A DNA stretch of 64,000 nucleotides from JBBQFI01 sp038237805. GTDB taxonomy: Bacteria; Verrucomicrobiota; Verrucomicrobiia; Chthoniobacterales; UBA10450. Where the stretch lies: the NCBI GenBank assembly GCA_038237805.1, contig JBBRYI010000004.1:124001-188000 (forward strand), read 5' to 3'. The notes beneath the pieces were generated by a model. The model was given only the letters and a program-made list of their open reading frames with translations, was not told the DNA's origin and did no database searches. The translations under genes and the position numbers were made by a program. Below are positions 8,461-16,247 of the stretch, piece after piece; the first letter of the stretch is position 1, and each line of letters begins with the position of its first letter.

Positions 8461-9362
8461 AAGGGCTACTTCCTCTTTTCCTCGGAATTTTCGGCACGTT
8501 CGCTTTTTCGTGGACCGGTCTCATTTTCATTCCGAATTTGCAGATAGGTCATCTCGATCCACAGACGGAGGAAGACGGGACGGATGCTTATCCCTCACCG
8601 CGATCAGGTATGGCGGAGCGCGGCCGTCAGATCTACGCCGCCAACGGCTGCAACTATTGTCACACGCAACAGGTACGCGCTGATTACGCCGGCTCCGATC
8701 TCGATCGCAAATGGGGCATCCGCCGGAGCGCCCCGCGCGATTACATTTTCGATCGGCCGGTCTTGCTCGGAAAAATGCGCATGGGTCCCGATCTCGCGAA
8801 TGTTGGACATCGCGTTCCGGTAACGGATCAGAATGCGCCGGCGCCATCGGCAACGACTTCGACGACAACCGGAGCGCCTGTCGCGGGAGCTTCGCCGGCA
8901 CCCGCCCCCGCTGCTTCCGCCTCGCCCACAGTTTCTCCCGCGCCGGCTGCGCAAACGGCCAGCGCTCCGCCCGCGAGCGCGCAAAATCCGACTCCGTCAC
9001 CGAGTCCATCCGCGCCTAACGAAGTAGTGACCGCGATAAACGGCGTCCCGATTCCTTACACCGAAGCATGGCATCATCGCCATTTATATAGTCCGCGCAG
9101 TATCACCGAAGATTCCGACATGCCGGCATTTCGCTTTCTTTACGAAAAACGACAGATCGCCGGGCAGGTCGCGGCGGATGCTTTGAACTTCGACGAATCA
9201 TCAACCGACGCGCCGCCTTCCGGTTGGGAAATTGTTCCGACTTACGAGGCAAAATGTTTAGTGGCGTATTTGATGTCGCTCGATCAATCGCACTCATTGA
9301 AAGAAGTGAAAACTGCCGCAGCGCCCGCTTCTCCGCCGGCCCCAGGCAAACAGGTTAAATGA
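8457..9362 (+). CDS. CcoO-like monohaem cytochrome c with Pro/Ala/Ser-rich insert
   Basis: A 301-residue protein of the cbb3 subunit II (CcoO/FixO) family. It has an N-terminal anchor helix, a haem site CNYCH at residues 65-69 followed by the family's 'QQVR' region, then 'MGPDLANVG', 'WHHRHLYSPRS' and an 'SDMPAF' segment whose Met222 fits the sixth haem ligand. Between 'NVGHRV' and 'EAWHHRH' (about residues 125-190) a ~65-residue Ala/Pro/Ser/Thr tract is inserted. That tract is not part of ordinary CcoO. It is read between the CcoN-like and CcoP-like genes with 4-base overlaps on both sides, so a three-subunit complex is likely. Confidence 0.88.
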   Translation: MKGLLPLFLGIFGTFAFSWTGLIFIPNLQIGHLDPQTEEDGTDAYPSPRSGMAERGRQIYAANGCNYCHTQQVRADYAGSDLDRKWGIRRSAPRDYIFDRPVLLGKMRMGPDLANVGHRVPVTDQNAPAPSATTSTTTGAPVAGASPAPAPAASASPTVSPAPAAQTASAPPASAQNPTPSPSPSAPNEVVTAINGVPIPYTEAWHHRHLYSPRSITEDSDMPAFRFLYEKRQIAGQVAADALNFDESSTDAPPSGWEIVPTYEAKCLVAYLMSLDQSHSLKEVKTAAAPASPPAPGKQVK

Positions 9363-10120
9363 ACGAGAATCCGTCTACACCGAAACGTAATCGCCAAGGA
9401 ATGGATTATGGCGAGACAGAAGAGGTGCAGGAAACGCACGCTGCGATTCAGCGCGAGAAACGCGAACCGCGGGCGGGATTGGAACCGCTCTCGCTTTGGT
9501 TGATCGCTCTTTATGGTCTCGCAGTTTTTTTCGGAGGCGCGTATCTCGGCCGTTACTCAGGAGATTTTAGTGGCGATGGACTTGATCCGTTAGGCGGCGC
9601 GCAACCGATGAAGAAAAACGCAGCCGGCGGTTCCGGCGCAACACAAACCGCGGAGCTCACGCCCGCAGAACGCGGCAAAAAGATTTTCTCAGCCAATTGC
9701 GCGACCTGCCACCAAATGACCGGGCTCGGCGTCGCTGGACAGTATCCGCCGCTCGCCGGATCCGAAATCGTCAATGGCGGCCCGCGCCGTCCCGCCATGA
9801 TTGTTCTGAAAGGTTTGACCGGTCCTGTAACCGTGAAAGGTCAACAATTCGGATCAGCGGTCATGCAGCCGTGGGACAAGACGCTGAACGATCAGAAGAT
9901 TGCCGACGTTCTTACTTTCATTCGTCAAGAGTGGGGGAACACCGGTGGGCCGGTCTCGCCTGAAGGCGTGGCGGCATTGCGCAAGGAATTGGCCGGGCGT
10001 GCCGAATCGTGGACGGAACCTGACATCAAAGCTGTGCCGGAAGGCGCCGATCTTCCCGGCGGAGCGCCCACCGACCAAACAAAGCCGCCCGCAGGCGCGT
10101 CCCCGGCCCCGAAAGCCTAA
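9359..10120 (+). CDS. CcoP-like membrane-bound monohaem cytochrome c
   Basis: This 253-residue protein has one transmembrane helix (about residues 44-62) and one cytochrome c domain with CATCH at residues 114-118 and a candidate axial Met in 'GSAVMQPW'. Order and overlap (ATGA with the CcoO-like gene) fit CcoP of cbb3 oxidases, but CcoP normally carries two haems; only one CxxCH is present. The C-terminal ~35 residues are Pro/Ala/Gly-rich. The stop codon sits in a copy of the GCCTAACGA word. Probably the electron exit of the ACIII/cbb3-like module. The gene on the other strand ends 26 bases away, and no clear terminator is seen in between. Confidence 0.85.
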   Translation: MNENPSTPKRNRQGMDYGETEEVQETHAAIQREKREPRAGLEPLSLWLIALYGLAVFFGGAYLGRYSGDFSGDGLDPLGGAQPMKKNAAGGSGATQTAELTPAERGKKIFSANCATCHQMTGLGVAGQYPPLAGSEIVNGGPRRPAMIVLKGLTGPVTVKGQQFGSAVMQPWDKTLNDQKIADVLTFIRQEWGNTGGPVSPEGVAALRKELAGRAESWTEPDIKAVPEGADLPGGAPTDQTKPPAGASPAPKA

Positions 10121-10145
10121 CGAGTCGTCGCTGCGCGTCCCGATC

Positions 10146-11207
10146 TTACGGCAGGCGGTATGCTTCGACTAACGCCACGCCGGTCGTCTGATTTCTGCCG
10201 CGCACGATCGCCGTGTAACTACCCGCGGCCAGGGTGGCGAAAATTGCTGACTCGCGATTGTCTGTTGGCGCAAGCCCGGTCGATTGGATCTCCGTTTCCT
10301 GCGAATCCCTCCAATTATCGTTCGCGGCTATCAGTGCGCCAGTTGCGTCATGCAATTCCAAGGTCGGGTCCTGCAGAGTGCCGGAAACGTTCGACGTGCT
10401 GAGTGAAGGACCAATTGCGCGCAGCACCACGTTTGCGCTCGTTCCGGTGGCTTCAATGATGATACCACCGATCAAAACATTATTGCTTGTGTCGACAAAC
10501 CCTCGCGAACTGATATTCGCCAGGACGGAACCAACTGAAGGCTCGAGGTCGTACAATTCCACCAGACCGATTCCGGCCGTGCTGTTTTTCCCCACTACCA
10601 GCGCGGTATAGCTCGCAGGCGGGAGCGTGATGATGAGGGCCGACTCACGGTTGTCTGTCGGCGGAATATTCGTGGATAAAATATCGTCCTCTTGCACATC
10701 CCTCCAGTTATCGTTCGACGCGACAAGACCCCCGGTTTGATCAAACAAACTTAAAAGTGGATCAGTCAACGCGTTCGCGACACCGCGTTTCGTTAACGAC
10801 GGACCGATTGCGCGAATGAGCAGTGTTTTTGAATTTGTGCCGGTGATAATAAATCCACCGATCAACACCTGGCTGCCGCTCTGCACGAGCGCTCGTGTCG
10901 AAATATTTAGAAGTTGTCCCGTCGGGCTTGGACTTGGATTCGGGGTCGGTGTATTGCCCGGTGTTGGAAATACACTTGCCGTCGGTGTCGCGCTTGGTAT
11001 CGGCGTAGCGCTGCCCGTCGGAGTGGCCGAACCGGTCGGAGTGGCGGACGGCCTCGGCGTCGCACTCGGAGTTGGCGTGGGGCTGCCTCCAGCCGGCGTT
11101 GCCGTGGGTGTTGGCGTCGGCGTCGGCGTTTGTGCAAATGCGATGCGAACGCAACAAAGGAAACACGCGAAGGCGACTGTTCGTAATTGCTTCTGGGATA
11201 TCTGCAT
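10146..11207 (-). CDS. Exported protein with Pro/Thr linker and two tandem beta-type repeats
   Basis: A 353-residue secreted protein. A signal peptide (residues 1-25, ending AFA-Q) is followed by ~70 residues of Thr-Pro/Ser-Ala-Thr repeats and two homologous repeats of about 125 residues. Each repeat has the order 'LIRAIGPSL' or 'LRAIGPSL', 'NDNWRD', 'TDNRESA', 'SYTA', 'GVALVE' or 'GIGLVE'. This repeat type is common at the ends of Verrucomicrobiota exported proteins; its function is not known to me. The gene is monocistronic and convergent with the CcoP-like gene. It probably sits on the surface or in the periplasm. Confidence 0.82.
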   Translation of the reverse strand: MQISQKQLRTVAFACFLCCVRIAFAQTPTPTPTPTATPAGGSPTPTPSATPRPSATPTGSATPTGSATPIPSATPTASVFPTPGNTPTPNPSPSPTGQLLNISTRALVQSGSQVLIGGFIITGTNSKTLLIRAIGPSLTKRGVANALTDPLLSLFDQTGGLVASNDNWRDVQEDDILSTNIPPTDNRESALIITLPPASYTALVVGKNSTAGIGLVELYDLEPSVGSVLANISSRGFVDTSNNVLIGGIIIEATGTSANVVLRAIGPSLSTSNVSGTLQDPTLELHDATGALIAANDNWRDSQETEIQSTGLAPTDNRESAIFATLAAGSYTAIVRGRNQTTGVALVEAYRLP

Positions 11208-11259
11208 TGCTCTGAATGATAATTACGCAACCGGCGCCAATCAAACCCTTATCGGACGA

Positions 11260-11616
11260 TCAAATCATGGCGAAGGCGATAAGTCCGCAAACCACCACCA
11301 TCATCAGTAGTCCAAAAAGAAACGCTGCATCTGCGATGCGTTCTAGTCTGTGCATGCGTCGTGTTCCGCGGGTGCGCAACGCCCAGTAAGAACAAAAACA
11401 CGAAACGAGAAAAATCAGCGAAGCCGCGGCCAGAAGATCATCGGCAATAGTATCGAACTTTCCGATTGTGATGACGATTCGAATAAGCCCGATCACCGTC
11501 AGGCAAACGCCCACCATCGCGGCCGACACACTCAGGATGTGAATGCTGATATCTTCTTCGAGTGGTGGCTTGTCGCGCGGTGAATTGTTTCTCATTTGGA
11601 GTTGAGGAAGAGACAC
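11260..11616 (-). CDS. Small three-helix membrane protein
   Basis: A 118-residue hypothetical protein with three predicted helices (about residues 28-50, 60-80, 95-117) and a short basic loop 'RTRGTRRMHR'. It is divergent from ctaD with 129 bases between the starts, so promoters for both must lie there. No family is recognised. An alternative start at the Met eight codons in would shorten it to 111 residues. The 52 bases between it and the next minus-strand gene hold no visible terminator. Confidence 0.6.
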   Translation of the reverse strand: MSLPQLQMRNNSPRDKPPLEEDISIHILSVSAAMVGVCLTVIGLIRIVITIGKFDTIADDLLAAASLIFLVSCFCSYWALRTRGTRRMHRLERIADAAFLFGLLMMVVVCGLIAFAMI

Positions 11617-11745
11617 ACGACCCGCTTTTGGCGTTCACAATCTGGCAACAGGGCGCTTCGATGGGCTCTGTCTTCGATTTTTGCATAAAATTCGCGCTTT
11701 CCTCTTGCGAAATTTACCCTGATATTCACGTTCAGTTTTCCAAAT

Positions 11746-13656
11746 ATGGATGCTTCTACCGAACTGGCTTCTCACTCCGCCCACCCACCTTCGCCCGGCT
11801 CCGGCGCGGCCGGCGATCCGCATCATCATGACGAGCACGAACATCACGAGCTCGGTTTCTGGCGAAAATACATTTTTTCGACCGACCACAAAGTTATCGG
11901 CATCCAGTACGGCCTTTGCGGTCTGGTTTTTCTCTTCTTCGGTTTTTCTTTGATGATGTTGATGCGCTGGCAACTGGCCTATCCGGGCCAGTCGCTGCCG
12001 GTCATCGGAAACGCGCTTGACCATTTCTTCGGCAAAGGTTCGATGCCGAACGGAAAAATGACGTCGGAATTTTACAATTCGTTAGGCGCGATGCACGGCA
12101 CGATTATGATCTTTCTCGGCATCGTGCCGATAGCGTTCGCCGCTTTCGGAAACTTCGTCGTGCCGCTGCAAATCGGTGCGCCGGACATGACCTTTCCAAA
12201 AATTAACGCCGCCAGCTTTTGGGCATTTGCTGTCGGCGGTATTGTCATGCTCGCCAGCTTCTTTGTTCCCGGCGGCGCGGCCAAAGGTGGTTGGACTTCT
12301 TACACGCCACTCTCGGATATTTCCGACAAAGGGCCTGGGTTTCACTGGTTTTTTAATGGCCAGAATCTTTTGCTGATCGGTTTTATTTTTCTAATTACAT
12401 CGTCGCTGCTCGGGGCGGTTAATTTCATCACCACCATCATTCAATTGCGCGCAAAAGGCCTCACCTGGATGCGGTTGCCGTTTTTTGTTTGGGCGCAATT
12501 CGTCACCGCATTCCTGCTCCTGCTCGCTTTCCCGCCGCTTGAAGCCGCTGTCATTATGCAATTGATGGATCGCGTTGCCGCGACCAGCTTTTTTCTGCCG
12601 AGCGGTTTGGTTGTAAACGGCGCAGCCGTGCATATCAGCGGCGGCGGCAGTCCGCTTTTGTGGCAACACTTGTTCTGGTTCCTTGGTCATCCGGAAGTTT
12701 ACGTGCTCATTCTGCCGGCCATGGGAATCGTGGCGGAAGTACTCGCGAACAATTCCCGCAAACCGCTTTGGGGGTACAAATCGCTCGTTTTTGCGGTGCT
12801 CGTCCTTGGATTTCTTTCCTTCATCGTCTGGGCGCACCACATGTGGCTGACCGGCATGGGCAGTGCGGTGAGCATGTTCTTCCAGACTACAACCCTAATC
12901 ATTTCCATTCCGTCGGTCATCATCCTGAGCGCGTTTTTCATTTCGCTCTGGGGCGGTTCGATTCGATTTACCGTGCCGATGCTTTTCGGCACGGCGTTTC
13001 TACCGATGTTCGGAATCGGCGGGCTCACCGGTATTCCGCTCGCCTTTAACAGCGCCGATCTTTACTTGCACGATACCTATTACGTCATCGCGCATTTCCA
13101 CTACATCGTCGCGCCGGGCACGATCTTCGCCCTTTTCGCCGGCATTTACTTTTGGTTCCCGAAAGCGACGGGCCGAATGATGAGCGAGTTCTGGGGCAAA
13201 GTGCATTTCTGGCCATCGCTCATTTGTATGAACGTGATCTTTCTACCGATGTTCCTCCAGGGAATGCTCGGCATGCATCGTCGTTGGTACGACGGCGGGC
13301 AGGGATGGAATGTTGCGAACGAAAAAGTCTGGGGCCTCTCTGGATTTCACTGGAACACGCCGATCTCGATCGCGGCCTGGTGTATGGGCCTCGCGCAAAT
13401 TCCCTTCATCATCAATTTCTTTTGGAGCATCAGGCACGGTAAAAAAGTGAACGACAATCCATGGGAAGCGACCACGCTCGAGTGGACCGCGCCGTCACCG
13501 CCGCCGCATGGAAACTTCGTCACCACTCCTGTGGCTTATCGTGGTCCCTATGAATACAGCCTGCCGGGGCGGGAGCGCGATTTCACCATGCAAAACGAAC
13601 CGGTCGATCCGAGCGAGCGCGCTCCGCGTAAACCCGCCGCGCTCGTCCACGCCTAA
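11746..13656 (+). CDS. ctaD: Cytochrome c oxidase subunit I (aa3 type)
   Basis: This is the catalytic subunit of a haem-copper oxidase that reduces O2 to water and pumps protons. The 636-residue protein has all metal ligands: low-spin haem a His117 ('AMHGT') and His452, CuB His315 in 'HPEVY' with its Tyr, His364 and His365 in 'WAHHMW', and haem a3 His450 in 'AHFHY'. A His/Asp-rich tract (residues 25-36) precedes the first helix. Its intact site contrasts with the CcoN-like protein upstream and marks this as the working terminal oxidase. It heads a seven- or eight-gene operon. The stop lies in GCCTAACGA. Confidence 0.97.
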   Translation: MDASTELASHSAHPPSPGSGAAGDPHHHDEHEHHELGFWRKYIFSTDHKVIGIQYGLCGLVFLFFGFSLMMLMRWQLAYPGQSLPVIGNALDHFFGKGSMPNGKMTSEFYNSLGAMHGTIMIFLGIVPIAFAAFGNFVVPLQIGAPDMTFPKINAASFWAFAVGGIVMLASFFVPGGAAKGGWTSYTPLSDISDKGPGFHWFFNGQNLLLIGFIFLITSSLLGAVNFITTIIQLRAKGLTWMRLPFFVWAQFVTAFLLLLAFPPLEAAVIMQLMDRVAATSFFLPSGLVVNGAAVHISGGGSPLLWQHLFWFLGHPEVYVLILPAMGIVAEVLANNSRKPLWGYKSLVFAVLVLGFLSFIVWAHHMWLTGMGSAVSMFFQTTTLIISIPSVIILSAFFISLWGGSIRFTVPMLFGTAFLPMFGIGGLTGIPLAFNSADLYLHDTYYVIAHFHYIVAPGTIFALFAGIYFWFPKATGRMMSEFWGKVHFWPSLICMNVIFLPMFLQGMLGMHRRWYDGGQGWNVANEKVWGLSGFHWNTPISIAAWCMGLAQIPFIINFFWSIRHGKKVNDNPWEATTLEWTAPSPPPHGNFVTTPVAYRGPYEYSLPGRERDFTMQNEPVDPSERAPRKPAALVHA

Positions 13657-13668
13657 CGAGTCGGCAAA

Positions 13669-14544
13669 ATGGAAATTCCATACACCGTCGCTGCGCGTCC
13701 CGACACGGGGCTTTGGAATGCCAAGATCGGCATCTGGCTTTTTCTCGCATCGGAAGTGATGCTCTTCGGCGGCCTCTTTTCCGCTTACATTTTTCTCCGA
13801 CTCGACGCCGAATCGGGTTATTGGCCGCACGGCCTGCTCAATGTCCCGGTCGGCACGATGAATACGGCGATCCTGATCGCCTCATCGGTCACGGTCGTGC
13901 TGGCGTGGGCCGCGTTGAAAATGCGGCAGTTCGCACGCTACCAATTTTACATGGGAGTCACGATTCTCTGCGGCGTGACATTTCTCGTGGTGAAGGTGGC
14001 TTACGAATGGCCGCAAAAGTTCGAACACTTCGGCGCTTTCATTAAGAAAGATGCCTTGGAGAAATACGAGCCGTACTTGGGCAACCATCACTTGATGGAT
14101 AAAGGTTTGCCGCCGCGCGTCGAAATTAGCGGTCACCTGCACAACCGTGAAGCGCTAACCAATCCAAACGTTAAAGAATACGAGATTGCGCTTGATCCAG
14201 TGAACGCGGATCCGGCGAATCCCGCCATGGATCGCCCCCATTTCCTTTACGTCCCACCGACTGAGAAAATCGGGAAAATCGAAAAGGAAGATGTCGAACG
14301 TGCGACGATGTTTTTACCGACGCACAGCACGTATTTCGCGACGTATTTCACCATTACTGGCTTGCACGGTCTTCACGTTCTGGGGGGCGTGCTCGTTTTT
14401 ATTTACATGTGGTTGCCGGTGAGCAAGCGCCTTTACCAACGCAACCCGGAACATTTGGCCAACCGGGTTGAGGTCGCGGGATTATTCTGGCACTTTGTTG
14501 ATCTGGTTTGGATTTTTGTGTTCCCGCTTTTCTATCTTCTATGA
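13669..14544 (+). CDS. ctaE: Cytochrome c oxidase subunit III with a soluble insert
   Basis: A 291-residue subunit III; bacterial homologues in caa3-type operons are nearer 200. The helices at residues 20-45, 62-82 and 92-112 and the C-terminal 'TYFTITGLHGLHVLGG' and 'LFWHFVDLVWIFVFPLFYLL' regions are typical. Between helices, residues ~118-213 form a hydrophilic, charged segment with no similarity I can name, giving an extra-membrane domain. The start ATG 13669 is 12 bases after the ctaD stop. The stop overlaps the ATG of ctaF. Confidence 0.94.
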   Translation: MEIPYTVAARPDTGLWNAKIGIWLFLASEVMLFGGLFSAYIFLRLDAESGYWPHGLLNVPVGTMNTAILIASSVTVVLAWAALKMRQFARYQFYMGVTILCGVTFLVVKVAYEWPQKFEHFGAFIKKDALEKYEPYLGNHHLMDKGLPPRVEISGHLHNREALTNPNVKEYEIALDPVNADPANPAMDRPHFLYVPPTEKIGKIEKEDVERATMFLPTHSTYFATYFTITGLHGLHVLGGVLVFIYMWLPVSKRLYQRNPEHLANRVEVAGLFWHFVDLVWIFVFPLFYLL

Positions 14545-14882
14545 ACAACCCGCCCGACATTTCGCAGGACGCTCACGAGCAAGAACACTACGCTCACGAG
14601 GTCGCGCACCATGTAAAAAAATACATGATGGTCGGCGCGACGCTGCTCGCCTTCACCGCCATCACGGTTTTCCTCTCTTACGTCAACTTTGGGACGCAGA
14701 AGGCTAACATCGCGGTCGCAATGCTGGTAGCGATGTTCAAGGCCGGCTTGGTGGCCGCGATCTTCATGCATCTATCGGCGGAGAAAAAATTGATCTACCG
14801 CGTCTTAATTTTCACTGGCCTTTTCGTGTTCGCTCTTTTTTGGCTGACGTTCTTAGCCTGGTACGATCCGGTGCACCATTGA
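14541..14882 (+). CDS. ctaF: Cytochrome c oxidase subunit IV
   Basis: A 113-residue protein with a His-rich N-terminus, 'HVKKYMMVGATLLAFTAITV' at the first helix and three helices in all, matching the prokaryotic cytochrome c oxidase subunit IV (CyoD/CtaF-like) family. ATG 14541 overlaps the ctaE stop (ATGA); a longer frame to 14508 would run inside ctaE and is not used. The stop shares one base with the start of the next gene. Role: stabilising small subunit of the aa3 oxidase. Confidence 0.87.
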   Translation: MNNPPDISQDAHEQEHYAHEVAHHVKKYMMVGATLLAFTAITVFLSYVNFGTQKANIAVAMLVAMFKAGLVAAIFMHLSAEKKLIYRVLIFTGLFVFALFWLTFLAWYDPVHH

Positions 14883-15091
14883 TGACCTTGAAAGGCTTCC
14901 ACATCGTTTTCATTGTTTTTTCAACGCTGCTCGCCGTCGGCGTCGGTGCCTGGTGCATTTGGATAGATCTCGTCGAGGGCGCGCCGATTTATCGCGCCGG
15001 CGCGATCTGGTCGTTTGTGGCCGCGGTCGCTCTCATCGTTTACGGCGTTTGGTTTTATCGGAAAATGAAAAAGTCGCGCATAATCACATGA
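14882..15091 (+). CDS. Small two-helix membrane protein of the oxidase operon
   Basis: A 69-residue protein starting at TGATG (one-base overlap with ctaF) and ending at ATGA with the next gene. Two hydrophobic helices (about residues 5-25 and 36-56) and a basic tail. I do not recognise a family. Position between ctaF and ctaC suggests a small oxidase subunit or assembly factor. Confidence 0.62.
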   Translation: MTLKGFHIVFIVFSTLLAVGVGAWCIWIDLVEGAPIYRAGAIWSFVAAVALIVYGVWFYRKMKKSRIIT

Positions 15092-15348
15092 AGGCGCGAT
15101 TGATTTTGTTGCTCATGCTCTTCGTTGGCTCGCCCATTGGGCAAGCGCTCGCTTGTGCTGTTTGTTTCGGCGACAAAGATGCGAAGTCGACCGAACACCT
15201 GGCCATCGCCATCTGGGTATTGATGGGTGCGGTCATGTCCGTGCTGGGTGGCGTCGGTGCGTTCGGTTTTCATTTGTGGCGGCACGCGCATACTCCGCTT
15301 CAGCCGCACGAAGAGCTCGTCGACGAAAATCTCGAGCAGTATGAGTAG
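15088..15348 (+). CDS. Small exported/membrane protein with CxxC after the signal peptide
   Basis: An 86-residue protein. An N-terminal signal-like helix (residues 4-22) ends in 'ALACAVCFG', putting a CxxC pair at the start of the mature protein; a second helix covers residues 39-62. The tail is acidic. No family is recognised. A periplasmic CxxC protein inside an oxidase operon could take part in copper or redox assembly, but that is speculation from context. It overlaps ctaC by 8 bases. Confidence 0.62.
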   Translation: MKARLILLLMLFVGSPIGQALACAVCFGDKDAKSTEHLAIAIWVLMGAVMSVLGGVGAFGFHLWRHAHTPLQPHEELVDENLEQYE

Positions 15349-16213
15349 TCTCGCCCTGATCAACCAATTTCTCGGCCAGCCGGTAAACGCGTCCGAGCAT
15401 GGCTACCAGATCGATCACATTATCGAGTTCTGCCATTGGTTCATGGGCGCGCTCTTCGTCGGATGGTCGGCGTATTTTATTTTCGTGCTCATTCGTTTTC
15501 ACCAAAGCCGTCATCGTCAGGCCGATCACGAAGGGGTCAAGAGCGGGATTTCAACGCATTTGGAATTTGCGGTTGTCCTCATAGAAGCCGTGCTCCTGGT
15601 CGGTTTCGCCGTTCCGCTTTGGGCAAAACGCGTGAATCAATTTCCGCCGGATAAGGATGCGGTTCTGGTGCACGCCATCGGTCAGCAGTTCAATTGGAAT
15701 TTCCATTTGCCGGGACCTGACGGGACTTTTGGCCGGCGCAGCATCGACCTAGTGACGAATACAAACCCGCTCGGCCTCGATTCAAATGATCCCGCATCGA
15801 AGGACGATCTTGTCGTGCTTGGGGAATTGCATGTCCCCGTAAATCGGCCGGTGATTGTGGAGTTAACTTCTAAGGATGTGATCCACAATTTCGCGCTCGT
15901 GAACATGCGCATCGCGCAAGATGCGATTCCCGGCCAGATGATCCCACTGTGGTTCCGGCCGATTACACCTGGGACATACGAAATTATTTGTGGCCAGCTC
16001 TGCGGGCTCGGCCACTACAGCATGAAAGGATCGCTCGTCGTCGATACGCCGGCCGATTATCAAGCGTGGCTCAAAGACACGGCCGCACTTTCCGGTAGCC
16101 AAAGCGCGCCGCCACCGCTTGCGCGGCCACCTGGTGAGCCGCCGCCGGGACCGACTCCAGGCACTGTTCCACCGCCGGGCGCGCCGAAAACGGAAAAGCC
16201 AACCGGCGAATAG
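15341..16213 (+). CDS. ctaC: Cytochrome c oxidase subunit II (CuA subunit)
   Basis: A 290-residue subunit II that takes electrons from cytochrome c through the dinuclear CuA centre. Two N-terminal helices (about residues 28-50 and 70-92), then a cupredoxin domain with the CuA motif 'CGQLCGLGHYSM' and an upstream His in 'DVIHNF'; the aromatic 'QFNWNFH' segment is also present. There is no fused cytochrome c domain, only a ~45-residue Pro/Gly/Ala tail, so this is an aa3- rather than caa3-type enzyme. ATG 15341 is chosen over an upstream in-frame start (15227) that lies inside the preceding gene. Having ctaC last rather than first in the operon is unusual. Confidence 0.95.
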   Translation: MSSLALINQFLGQPVNASEHGYQIDHIIEFCHWFMGALFVGWSAYFIFVLIRFHQSRHRQADHEGVKSGISTHLEFAVVLIEAVLLVGFAVPLWAKRVNQFPPDKDAVLVHAIGQQFNWNFHLPGPDGTFGRRSIDLVTNTNPLGLDSNDPASKDDLVVLGELHVPVNRPVIVELTSKDVIHNFALVNMRIAQDAIPGQMIPLWFRPITPGTYEIICGQLCGLGHYSMKGSLVVDTPADYQAWLKDTAALSGSQSAPPPLARPPGEPPPGPTPGTVPPPGAPKTEKPTGE

Positions 16214-16247
16214 TGTGACCGGCTCGCGTGGCCGGTTATATTCGGAG

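Noticed and set aside
10905..11135. Tandem repeat tract as a non-coding satellite
   Set aside because: The period follows the Thr-Pro/Ser-Ala-Thr linker of the exported protein on the minus strand, so coding explains it.
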